From NCBI GenBank assembly GCA_027083655.1, contig JALWNS010000144.1, forward strand, positions 1 through 6,251: a DNA stretch of 6,251 bases, read 5' to 3'. The notes under the pieces are model-generated. The model saw nothing but the letters and a program-made list of their open reading frames with translations, ran no database searches and was not told the DNA's origin. Source of the DNA: Bacteroidales bacterium. GTDB lineage: Bacteria > Bacteroidota > Bacteroidia > Bacteroidales > S143-33. The position numbers and the translations under genes were made by a program. This document shows, in pieces, positions 1 to 6,251 of this stretch. Numbering within the stretch: position 1 is the first letter of the stretch; the number at the start of each line of letters is the position of its first letter.

Positions 1-1089
1 ATGAAAGACAATTGATTGTGAGATTTTTTCAAGACCTGTGATTACTTTCCCTTTATCATACTTACCCGGATAACCTTGTGACGCCAGAACGACAGTTGCC
101 GCCACCTGCTCGTCGATATATATATCAAGGCTATCAAGCTGTTCATGGGCCATTGCCTCAAGAATATCAACAAAATCTGTTTTTATACGGGGTAAAACTA
201 CCTGTGTCTCAGGATCACCCAATCTGACATTATATTCAAGGACAAAAGGATCTCCTTCGACCATCATTAAACCGAGGTATAAAAAACCCCTGTAAAACAG
301 GCCTTCATTTCTAAGTCCTGTTATTGTTGGCCGGATAATTGTATCTTCTACTTTGCGGATAAATACCTCATTAGCCCATGGCATAGGCGACACTGCCCCC
401 ATTCCCCCGGTATTTGGACCTGTGTCTCCTTCACCTACACGCTTATAATCCTTGGAGGTAGGTAAAACCGTGTAATTTTTGCCATCTATAAGAACAAATA
501 CAGAAAGCTCAATACCATCGAGGAACTGCTCTATAACGACAGTACGGCCTGCTGCACCAAACTTACCTTCGAACATTTTTCTAATCTCGTTCCTGGCCTG
601 GTCAAGATCGTCGACAATCACAACACCCTTCCCTGCGGCCAAACCACTGGCTTTTAGTACATAAGGAGGCTTGAGGGTCTGTAGGAAATCATATGCTTCT
701 TTAAGCTGGGATGACGAAAAGCTGCGGTATGGTGCAGTTGGTATATTATATTTACTCATGAATGACTTGGCAAAAGCCTTGCTACCCTCCAACTGGGCTG
801 CAGCTTTGCTTGGCCCTATAACATATATCCCCTCTTCCTCTACAAAATAATCGAAAATACCTTCAACCAATGGCTGCTCTGGACCTACTACTATGTATCT
901 GATATTATTTTGACGGGCAAACTCCCTTATAGCTTCAAAATTTTGGGGAGCAATATTAACATTAGTAGCAATCTTTGCAGTACCACCATTACCTGGTGCA
1001 ACGAAAAGTTGACCAACCCGTCTGCTTTGGTGTAGTTTCCAGGCCAGTGCATGTTCACGGCCACCACTGCCTATTATAAGAATATTCAT
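1..1089 (-). CDS. purD: Phosphoribosylamine--glycine ligase (GAR synthetase), C-terminus cut off by window edge
   Basis: PurD is the cytoplasmic ATP-grasp enzyme that joins glycine to 5-phosphoribosylamine to give glycinamide ribonucleotide, the second step of de novo purine synthesis. Reading leftward from an ATG at 1089-1087, the frame stays open for 363 codons to base 1; the family is usually about 420-430 residues, so roughly 60 C-terminal residues lie outside. Visible landmarks are the N-terminal nucleotide-fold loop GSGGREHA (residues about 7-14), the PGNGGTA segment (about 32-38), the ATP-grasp stretch KASGLAAGKGVV, the GPNTGGMGA loop (about 223-231), and the metal-binding segment with E285 and N287 followed by RLGDPET (289-295). 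All expected motifs are intact and there is no frameshift. The start is fixed by MNILIIGSGG, the normal PurD beginning. The gene is divergent from the membrane-protein gene, with 46 bases between the start codons. The identification is secure; only the end is missing. Confidence 0.97.
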   Translation of the reverse strand, partial: MNILIIGSGGREHALAWKLHQSRRVGQLFVAPGNGGTAKIATNVNIAPQNFEAIREFARQNNIRYIVVGPEQPLVEGIFDYFVEEEGIYVIGPSKAAAQLEGSKAFAKSFMSKYNIPTAPYRSFSSSQLKEAYDFLQTLKPPYVLKASGLAAGKGVVIVDDLDQARNEIRKMFEGKFGAAGRTVVIEQFLDGIELSVFVLIDGKNYTVLPTSKDYKRVGEGDTGPNTGGMGAVSPMPWANEVFIRKVEDTIIRPTITGLRNEGLFYRGFLYLGLMMVEGDPFVLEYNVRLGDPETQVVLPRIKTDFVDILEAMAHEQLDSLDIYIDEQVAATVVLASQGYPGKYDKGKVITGLEKISQSIVFH

Positions 1090-1100
1090 TTTTATTTTTT

Positions 1101-1108
1101 TAACTTTG
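1101..1108 (+). promoter_or_regulatory. Bacteroidota-type -7 element for the membrane-protein gene
   Basis: TAACTTTG is an exact match to the TAnnTTTG -7 consensus recognised by the primary sigma factor of Bacteroidota. It is followed by C and lies 27 bases before the ATG at 1136, which would give a leader of about 20 bases. No clear TTTG -33 box is visible at the expected distance; the upstream stretch is T-rich and overlaps the first codons of purD. The match also argues against a TTG start at 1106, since that codon lies inside this element. Confidence 0.5.
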
Positions 1109-1116
1109 CAAACAAA
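1109..1116 (-). promoter_or_regulatory. Possible -7 element for purD (weak)
   Basis: Read on the minus strand this is TTTGTTTG, one mismatch from the Bacteroidota -7 consensus TAnnTTTG. It sits about 20 bases upstream of the purD start codon, a plausible leader length. The best upstream TTTG (complement of 1144-1147) is about 27 bases away, longer than usual, so the -33 half is not convincing. It abuts the opposite-strand element at 1101-1108, and the two share the palindrome TTTGCAAA (1105-1112). Confidence 0.25.
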
Positions 1117-1135
1117 GAAAACATTTTTCCCTGTG

Positions 1136-2965
1136 ATGAAAAACAAAAAACTGGATTTAATTGTTCATTCCGTTCTTGTATTATCACCCATAATTAACCT
1201 GGCTCTTTACCTGCGAGGATTTTATGAATTTAAATGGTTAGCGCTGATTTATGCCGTTAATATTGTCATGCTCATTCCGTTATTTTTTTGGGATTGGTAC
1301 AAAAAGCAATTCGTAGGCTACTGGGTATTTTCCCTTACTTTTTTTTATTCCCTGCCATGGATAGTACTTGGTATTGATATGACAGACGAAAGTTATAATT
1401 TATCTGTTGCATGGTTTTACCCAGAGATTGAAACATTAGTCGGATTGAAAGCTCCTGTTTCTTTTCTAATAACCCATGTTTGGCTCAAATTAATTGGATC
1501 ACCTTTTTTTCTTTGGGAAAGAATTGTTGTGAACATAATATTGTCATTGATTTTATACTTTTCTTATAAAACCCTGAAAAGTTTTGACAATAAGCTTTTG
1601 ACCAACTGGTTTGCCCCGGTCATCATATTTTTTGCTTTCGGAGTGCTCTCATATAATTGGTACCGTTTCCTGGTGCCCTATGACAAAATACCTATGCTTT
1701 TGTCCGTTGTCTTTGTTTATCTCTGGTTTGTTGGTAAGCAAAAGCAAAGTCAAACAATGATTTTTTTATCCGGGCTTTTTCTGGTCCTGGCAATGTTTTC
1801 CAGGATAACTATTTTTTTTCTGCTTCCCCTTGTGCCTTTTTTTTCAATCCTCCGGGATAAACGTCCACAAAAGACCCTCATCTTTGCAATCACAGGTATT
1901 GTAATTGGACTAATTATTATCAGTATTTTACCTGTACATCCAGTAGATTATATTGCCGGTAACATAAAACTCCTGCGTGAAACAGGAAATGCTAGTCTGT
2001 GTATAACCCTGGACCAATCTCACAAACCAATAAAATTATTATCTTTATACTTTAACGACTTAATGAACATAGTACCTTTCTTCGCAAGCTTTCTTGTCCT
2101 ATTTGGCTTATGCCAGTATTTAGTATCTAAGATTAAGCTTCCAAAACCATCTAATCTATATGTTACTGTTATCTTGACCGTAATTTATATTGTTATTTTC
2201 AAATTTTACCATTTCCCAGAAAAATACTCTTCATGGTTCTACTCTACTGCAGGTATTTATGCTGCACTGCTAGTAATGACTTTCATACTTAAACCTAAAT
2301 TTTTCGTAGAGAAATGGGATTTCATTTTTGCTTTGTTAATGGTAGGCATAATTGCTTTTGCAGGATCTAACGCAGGATTTAGAAAAATACATTTCAATTT
2401 TGCCATTGCTTTCATTGTCCCGATAATTATCGGGCTTGTTTATGACAAAATCAATAAGCCAATAATCTATACTTCCTTGATTTTCATTATATTAATAGGT
2501 CTATCATTAAACTTCTATTATGTCTATAGAGATTACCCTGTCATGAAGGTTAATGATTATTTCAAAACAGGAATAACAAAAGGACTATGGACTTCGCACA
2601 AAAAAATACAAGAAATACAGGCTTTTAATGAACAAATAACTCCATATCTGAAGGACGGGAATTTCGTTCCTGCACACAAAACATACTTCTTTGCCCTCTC
2701 AACCAATCATAAACCTGCTAATATTTGCTGGTCAGTATCTCCCCAGGGGCTAGATAATGCAATAGAGACAGGCCAAATAAAATACATTGTATTCTCCAAT
2801 CGCAGTATGCGGATACCTACATGGGACAGACAGGACACACTGGCTCTAAAATGGGACTATGAACGTGTAAAAAAGGTGAAAGACCTTCTAGACCAGAAAG
2901 CAGAAAAAATTGTCTCCAGTCCGGAAAATATTTTTGTTTTATACCGTGCTATAAAAAAAGAATAG
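1136..2965 (+). CDS. Multi-pass membrane protein resembling GT-C-fold glycosyltransferases
   Basis: This is a 609-residue integral membrane protein. The ATG at 1136 is preferred over an in-frame TTG at 1106 because the TTG overlaps a good promoter element. There is no strong Shine-Dalgarno sequence, only an A-rich stretch, as is common in Bacteroidota. About 12 or more hydrophobic helices run from residue 7 to about 462, followed by a soluble C-terminal part of about 145 residues. The second to third helices are followed by a loop carrying D81, D84 and E85 (GIDMTDESYN). Acidic residues in the first external loop are the catalytic hallmark of GT-C enzymes such as PMT/ArnT (GT39), which use polyprenyl-phosphate sugars. 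FSRITIFFLLP (221-231) and AGSNAGF (409-415) resemble segments of uncharacterised Bacteroidota membrane proteins of this type. A role in transferring a sugar on the outer face of the inner membrane is inference; donor and acceptor are unknown. No glycan genes are seen beside it. The gene is AT-rich with several T7-T8 runs and converges on rpoN. Confidence 0.8.
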   Translation: MKNKKLDLIVHSVLVLSPIINLALYLRGFYEFKWLALIYAVNIVMLIPLFFWDWYKKQFVGYWVFSLTFFYSLPWIVLGIDMTDESYNLSVAWFYPEIETLVGLKAPVSFLITHVWLKLIGSPFFLWERIVVNIILSLILYFSYKTLKSFDNKLLTNWFAPVIIFFAFGVLSYNWYRFLVPYDKIPMLLSVVFVYLWFVGKQKQSQTMIFLSGLFLVLAMFSRITIFFLLPLVPFFSILRDKRPQKTLIFAITGIVIGLIIISILPVHPVDYIAGNIKLLRETGNASLCITLDQSHKPIKLLSLYFNDLMNIVPFFASFLVLFGLCQYLVSKIKLPKPSNLYVTVILTVIYIVIFKFYHFPEKYSSWFYSTAGIYAALLVMTFILKPKFFVEKWDFIFALLMVGIIAFAGSNAGFRKIHFNFAIAFIVPIIIGLVYDKINKPIIYTSLIFIILIGLSLNFYYVYRDYPVMKVNDYFKTGITKGLWTSHKKIQEIQAFNEQITPYLKDGNFVPAHKTYFFALSTNHKPANICWSVSPQGLDNAIETGQIKYIVFSNRSMRIPTWDRQDTLALKWDYERVKKVKDLLDQKAEKIVSSPENIFVLYRAIKKE

Positions 2966-3010
2966 TACACAAAATAAGCAAAGGTAATGATAATAGAGCC
3001 TTTACATTTT

Positions 3011-3042
3011 ACGGAAGCAGATTTTTTTAAATCTGCTTCCGT
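3011..3042. terminator. Perfect 14-bp hairpin between convergent genes, overlapping the rpoN stop
   Basis: ACGGAAGCAGATTT (3011-3024) pairs perfectly with AAATCTGCTTCCGT (3029-3042) around a TTTT loop. It lies 45 bases past the stop codon of the membrane-protein gene and is the only strong inverted repeat in the convergent gap. The right arm lies inside rpoN and encodes its last residues, while the rpoN stop codon (3027-3029) straddles the loop and stem. A bidirectional transcription-end or 3'-end-stabilising role is the natural reading. However, neither side is followed by a proper T tract: the minus strand continues with AAAATGTAAA and the plus strand with AGTCTTGCG. A classical intrinsic terminator is therefore not fully supported. 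Confidence 0.6.
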
Positions 3043-4565
3043 AGTCTTGCGACAGGTATGCCCATTTGCTCACGGTATTTAGCAACTGTACGGCGGGCTA
3101 TTTTATAGCCCTTTTCCTGTAAAATCTTGGCAAGTTTCTCATCTGTCAAAGGCTTACTCTTGTCTTCGTTCTCAATGGCCTCACGAAGGATCTTCTTAAT
3201 CTCACGTGTGGACACTTCTTTACCATCCTCAGTCTCCAATCCTTCGGAGAAGAAATATTTGAGAGGATATATACCAAAAGGTGTCTGTATGTACTTGCTA
3301 TTGGCTACCCGCGATATGGTCGAGATATCCAAGCCTGTGAGCTCTGCAATATCCTTGAGTATCATTGGTTTGAGCTTGGCTTCATCACCTGTACGGAAAA
3401 AGTCCTGTTGATAATCAACTATAGCTTTCATTGTCTTGTACAATGTCTCCTCCCTCTGCTTGATAGCATCAATAAACCACTTAGCAGAATCAATTTTTTG
3501 CTTAAGAAAGTTAACCGTCTCCTTTTCCTTATTGTCCAACTTTTTCTTGCCTTTTTTCTGAAGCTCTTTGACCATATCTTGGTAATACTTATTGATGCGT
3601 ACAGGTGGAACATTTCCGGAATTTAGAGACAAATAAAGCTGTCCATTCACATCCTGCAATACAAAGTCTGGAATGATTTGCTGAATATTACGTCTAGGTG
3701 CTATTGGCTGATAGAAATTTGCCGGCTTTGGATTAAGATGCTTTATCTGGTCTATTACCTCCCTAAGCTCTTGGCTTGTGATGCCCAACTTGGACTTGAG
3801 CTTATCATAATGCTTCTTGATAAATTCATCAAAATAGTTTTCTATCACTTTCTTAGCCAGTATCAATACTGAATTATCTGGCTTTTCGTTGAGTTTACGT
3901 TCCAATTGCAATAATAATGCTTCTTTTAGATCACGGGCACCAACGCCCGGGGGATCAAACTGTTGTATTACTCTCAAAACTTTCTCTACCTGATCTGGTG
4001 TGACATCAAGACCATAAAAAATAGCCAGATCGCTTGCTATAGATTCTACATCACGGCGCAAATACCCATCTTCGTCCAAACTCCCTATAATATACTCTGC
4101 TATCTGGCGATCTATGCCCTCGAGGTTAGAAAAACCTACTTGTTCCAACATAAAGTCACGGAAAGACTTGGTATCGGCATAAGGTATTCTCTTCTCCTCT
4201 TTGCTATAATCTTTTTGCAAGGTTAACTTATAATATGGTATATCCTCATCATCAGGGATTAAATCCTCTGGTGTAAATTCATCTTCGTATGATATTTCTT
4301 CTACCGGATCTGTCTGGTATTCCTCACTATCTTCCTGGTCATATTCCATTGTTTCATAATCATTCTCTGCACTGAACTCCTGTTGCTGTATATCCTCATA
4401 CTCCTCAGGAGACCCTTCCTCTAGAACAGGGTTCTCTTCTATCTCCTTTTTTATTCTCTGTTCTAGCTCCATTACTGGCACTTCCAACAACTTGATCAAC
4501 TGGATTTGCTGTGGAGATAACTTTTGAATTAACTTTTGCTCTAGTCTTTGCCTTGTACGTGCCAT
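3027..4565 (-). CDS. rpoN: RNA polymerase sigma-54 factor
   Basis: RpoN directs core RNA polymerase to -24/-12 promoters and needs an AAA+ enhancer-binding activator to open them. This 512-residue protein is complete. Region I (about 1-50) is the glutamine/leucine-rich activator-response segment, with KLSPQQIQLIKLLEVP and EIEENPVLEE. Region II (about 51-115) is strongly acidic and long, which accounts for a size slightly above the usual 430-490. The core-binding domain includes GSLDEDGYL (161-169) and QQFDPPGVGARDLKE (201-215). The DNA-binding helix-turn-helix is at about 402-426, with ISTISRVANSKY, and the RpoN box ARRTVAKYRE is intact at 490-499. The ATG at 4565 gives the standard start and is preceded closely by AGGA. 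It lies between a divergent asnB and a convergent membrane-protein gene, so it appears to be transcribed alone. Its last codons form one arm of a hairpin. No enhancer-binding activator is in the window. Confidence 0.98.
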   Translation of the reverse strand: MARTRQRLEQKLIQKLSPQQIQLIKLLEVPVMELEQRIKKEIEENPVLEEGSPEEYEDIQQQEFSAENDYETMEYDQEDSEEYQTDPVEEISYEDEFTPEDLIPDDEDIPYYKLTLQKDYSKEEKRIPYADTKSFRDFMLEQVGFSNLEGIDRQIAEYIIGSLDEDGYLRRDVESIASDLAIFYGLDVTPDQVEKVLRVIQQFDPPGVGARDLKEALLLQLERKLNEKPDNSVLILAKKVIENYFDEFIKKHYDKLKSKLGITSQELREVIDQIKHLNPKPANFYQPIAPRRNIQQIIPDFVLQDVNGQLYLSLNSGNVPPVRINKYYQDMVKELQKKGKKKLDNKEKETVNFLKQKIDSAKWFIDAIKQREETLYKTMKAIVDYQQDFFRTGDEAKLKPMILKDIAELTGLDISTISRVANSKYIQTPFGIYPLKYFFSEGLETEDGKEVSTREIKKILREAIENEDKSKPLTDEKLAKILQEKGYKIARRTVAKYREQMGIPVARLRKQI

Positions 4566-4616
4566 TGTCCTCAGTTAAAACCTTTTGTGCAATATAATAA
4601 TTTTGGATTTCTTTGG

Positions 4617-4652
4617 CAAAGATTTTGTTAAAAGAAAAACTTATTTCACAAA
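4617..4652 (-). promoter_or_regulatory. Candidate rpoN promoter (weak)
   Basis: On the minus strand a TTTG (4652-4649) is followed 24 bases later by AATCTTTG (4624-4617), one mismatch from the Bacteroidota -7 consensus TAnnTTTG. The leader to the rpoN ATG would be about 45 bases. The spacer is a few bases longer than ideal. An alternative uses the TTTG at 4620-4617 as the -33 box with a poor -7 near 4597-4590 (19-base spacer). No sigma-54 -24/-12 site was found, so autoregulation is not suggested. Confidence 0.25.
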
Positions 4653-4727
4653 GACCTGGCTACCAATTACATACAGGTACGCATAAAACTAATAAATTCC
4701 TTTTTTACACACCTAAAATATGATTTC

Positions 4728-4756
4728 TTGTAAATCAAATTATTTTATCAACTTTG
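4728..4756 (+). promoter_or_regulatory. Bacteroidota-type promoter candidate for asnB
   Basis: A TTG at 4728-4730 is followed after 18 bases by CAACTTTG (4749-4756), one mismatch from the -7 consensus TAnnTTTG. The spacing fits the -33/-7 arrangement of Bacteroidota. The predicted start of transcription, around 4762, would leave a leader of about 20 bases before the ATG at 4782. The core AACTTTGC is the same as in the element at 1102-1109 upstream of the membrane-protein gene. No attenuator or riboswitch-like structure fits in so short a leader. Confidence 0.45.
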
Positions 4757-4781
4757 CTCCTAAAGTTCAAGGCAGAATTAT

Positions 4782-6251
4782 ATGTGTGGAATAGCAGGGA
4801 TTGTTAGACTTGGCAAGGGCAGAAATACATTTACCTCCGGACAATTGCTCATGCTGGGCAAGCAAATAGAAAACAGGGGCCCTGATGACCAGGGCTTTCT
4901 TACATGTACACGTGGAAAGGTAGAAATATTCGGTGGCCCTGCTTCTAACCACAAAAAGCAATCCTCCAAACTTCCATATATTCCTGCAAAACAATTAACA
5001 GAGAACACCAGCGCTGGCTTTGATATAGGCTTAATACACAAACGGTTAAGCATACTGGACCTGAGCGAGGCCGGACATCAACCCATGTGCGATGATAGCC
5101 AGAAAATATGGATAGTTTACAACGGGGAAATATATAACTACCGGGAGATAAGGGAAGAACTAAAAAAGCTAGGCTATCAATTCCGGACCAACACAGACAC
5201 TGAGGTCTTATTATATGCCTATAAACATTGGGGGAAAGAAGCCTTGCAGCGGCTAAATGGGATGTTTGCTTTTGCAATCCTGGACCTGGTGAAAAACGAG
5301 CTATTCATTGCACGCGACCGTATTGGAATAAAGCCCATTTTCTACTACGCAGACCAGGACAAGCTGCTATTTGCAAGCAATGTCCGCGCAATAGTCTTTA
5401 GCGGGCTCTATCCCAAAAAGATTAATCTCCACGGACTGTGGCTAAACCTGGCCTATGGCTTCACAGTCAAGCCATTGACTGTCTTTGATGGCATATTCAT
5501 GCTTGAACCTGGCCACTATATCAGCGTAGACCTACACACAGGCTTTATAGAAAAAAAATCATGGTGGAAGCTCCCTACCGTTCCCCCGGAAGAGAGGATC
5601 AATGACCTTAGCCAGGCCCTTGAAGAACTGGAAGAAATCCTGCAAAGCTCTATCAAATACCGACTCATCGCCGACGTGGAAGTTGCGACTTTTCTCAGTG
5701 GAGGGATAGATTCTGGCCTGATAACCACAATAGCAGACCGCTATCATCCGGGGATAAAGGCTTTTACAATGACCTTCCCTGTGGAGGACCGCACAAACGA
5801 CGAGCTAGAGCGTGCAAAGCTTGTTGCACAGGTTAACCGGCTGAACCAGGTAATCATTGAACTAGATACCACCGACCTTTTCCAATTCCTGGAGCCCATT
5901 GTGTTGGGTTACGAAGAACCTTTCCCACAAATGGCGCCTAATTATCTCCTGTCCCGAGCTGTCAAAGACCAGGGCCTTAAAATCATCCTCACAGGCCTGG
6001 GCGCAGATGAGCTCTTTAGCGGCTATGGCTGGTACAGGGGTATAAAAAAATGGCAATTACTACGATACCTGACCTGGGGCGCCAGGCTTTTGCCCGCCAC
6101 CAACAAAAAGAACATTAAACTCAAATATAGCCGCCGCCCCAGATCCTGGGCCGAGGTTTATGGCCTCATGTTTACTGTTTTCCCAGATGGATTGATCAGG
6201 CAGCTACTCCCTGGTATTGAACCTGTTGACTCCCTGGCCTCATTGGAGCAG
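4782..6251 (+). CDS. asnB: Asparagine synthase (glutamine-hydrolysing), AsnB family, C-terminus cut off
   Basis: AsnB-type enzymes hydrolyse glutamine in an N-terminal class-II amidotransferase domain and pass the ammonia to a C-terminal synthetase domain, which activates aspartate with ATP to make asparagine. The frame from the ATG at 4782 is open for 490 codons to the last base; relatives are commonly 550-640 residues. Cys2, the nucleophile exposed after Met removal, begins MCGIAGIVRL. Other glutaminase residues are RGPDD (32-36), R88 in RLSI, N114-G115-E116 in NGEIYN, and D139 in TDTE. In the synthetase domain the pyrophosphate loop SGGIDS is at 306-311 and TGLGADELFSGY at 404-415. Both active sites look intact. 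About 35-40 extra residues lie between RGPD and RLSI compared with E. coli AsnB. Such paralogues also occur in surface-polysaccharide or peptide clusters and can amidate other substrates, so the substrate is inferred. Base composition is more GC-rich than the membrane-protein gene. It is divergent from rpoN. Confidence 0.92.
   Translation, partial: MCGIAGIVRLGKGRNTFTSGQLLMLGKQIENRGPDDQGFLTCTRGKVEIFGGPASNHKKQSSKLPYIPAKQLTENTSAGFDIGLIHKRLSILDLSEAGHQPMCDDSQKIWIVYNGEIYNYREIREELKKLGYQFRTNTDTEVLLYAYKHWGKEALQRLNGMFAFAILDLVKNELFIARDRIGIKPIFYYADQDKLLFASNVRAIVFSGLYPKKINLHGLWLNLAYGFTVKPLTVFDGIFMLEPGHYISVDLHTGFIEKKSWWKLPTVPPEERINDLSQALEELEEILQSSIKYRLIADVEVATFLSGGIDSGLITTIADRYHPGIKAFTMTFPVEDRTNDELERAKLVAQVNRLNQVIIELDTTDLFQFLEPIVLGYEEPFPQMAPNYLLSRAVKDQGLKIILTGLGADELFSGYGWYRGIKKWQLLRYLTWGARLLPATNKKNIKLKYSRRPRSWAEVYGLMFTVFPDGLIRQLLPGIEPVDSLASLEQ

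Noticed and set aside
479..664. Open frame on the plus strand within purD.
   Set aside because: It is antisense to conserved PurD motifs and its serine/threonine-rich translation shows no domain; it is a shadow frame.
1106..1135. TTG start that would extend the membrane protein by 10 residues.
   Set aside because: The TTG falls inside a consensus -7 promoter element and has no ribosome binding site, and the added residues are not hydrophobic or family-like. The ATG at 1136 is simpler.
3127..4226. Several plus-strand open frames and one alternative minus frame inside rpoN.
   Set aside because: All overlap a fully conserved sigma-54 coding sequence, have no start context and show no recognisable domain.
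4566..4781. Sigma-54 (-24/-12) promoter or small RNA/riboswitch between rpoN and asnB.
   Set aside because: No GG and GC pair with the required 10-base separation in a TGGCAC-like context was seen, and no stable multi-stem structure or terminator was found.
5551..5558. A8 run in asnB as a phase-variable tract.
   Set aside because: It is a single run encoding Glu-Lys-Lys in a linker region, and the frame continues intact through both catalytic domains. It is too common in AT-rich DNA to read more into it.
4767..6056. Minus-strand open frames of up to 110 codons across asnB.
   Set aside because: They lie antisense to catalytic motifs of AsnB (Cys2, NGEIYN, SGGIDS), and their translations are low-complexity shadows of that gene.
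1..6251. CRISPR array, tRNA, rRNA, insertion sequence, toxin-antitoxin or phage defence system.
   Set aside because: No direct repeats with spacers, no tRNA-like cloverleaf, no transposase or terminal repeats, and no small paired genes were seen; almost all the sequence is explained by four genes.

Overview
The window looks like a chromosomal segment of a Bacteroidota bacterium, probably near the Bacteroidales/Marinilabiliales, although the family assignment is only a guess. Three things point there. The sequences upstream of genes resemble the Bacteroidota promoter (TTG / TAnnTTTG) rather than -35/-10 boxes. Shine-Dalgarno sequences are weak or absent. The PurD and sigma-54 proteins carry wording typical of that phylum, for example the NVRLGDPET form of the PurD metal-binding loop and DISTISRVANSKY in the sigma-54 helix-turn-helix. 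The DNA is AT-rich, most strongly in the membrane-protein gene, while asnB looks visibly more GC-rich.

Layout: (1) 1-1089, minus strand: purD, purine biosynthesis, missing its C-terminus at the window edge. (2) 1090-1135: a very short divergent intergenic stretch with a good -7 element for the rightward gene and a weaker mirror-image candidate for purD. (3) 1136-2965, plus strand: a roughly 609-residue multi-pass membrane protein resembling GT-C-fold glycosyltransferases; exact function unknown. (4) 2966-3026: a short convergent gap with a perfect 14-bp hairpin (3011-3042) that includes the last codons and stop codon of rpoN. (5) 3027-4565, minus strand: rpoN, sigma-54, complete, with the RpoN box intact. 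(6) 4566-4781: a divergent intergenic region with a promoter candidate on each side. (7) 4782-6251, plus strand: an asparagine synthase (glutamine-hydrolysing) of the AsnB family, cut by the right edge at residue 490.

The genes do not form one pathway. Each appears to be its own transcription unit, with orientations minus, plus, minus, plus. PurD and AsnB both belong to amide/amine metabolism, but nothing here links them functionally. The membrane GT-C-like protein and the AsnB homologue, which has an enlarged loop in its glutaminase domain, could relate to cell-surface glycan or secondary amide chemistry, but that is inference. I see no CRISPR array, tRNA, rRNA, insertion sequence, phage gene or clear new multi-gene system. 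The most notable features are the hairpin embedded in the rpoN stop region, the cluster of T7-T8 tracts in the membrane-protein gene, the AsnB loop insertion and the compact two-way promoter at 1090-1135.
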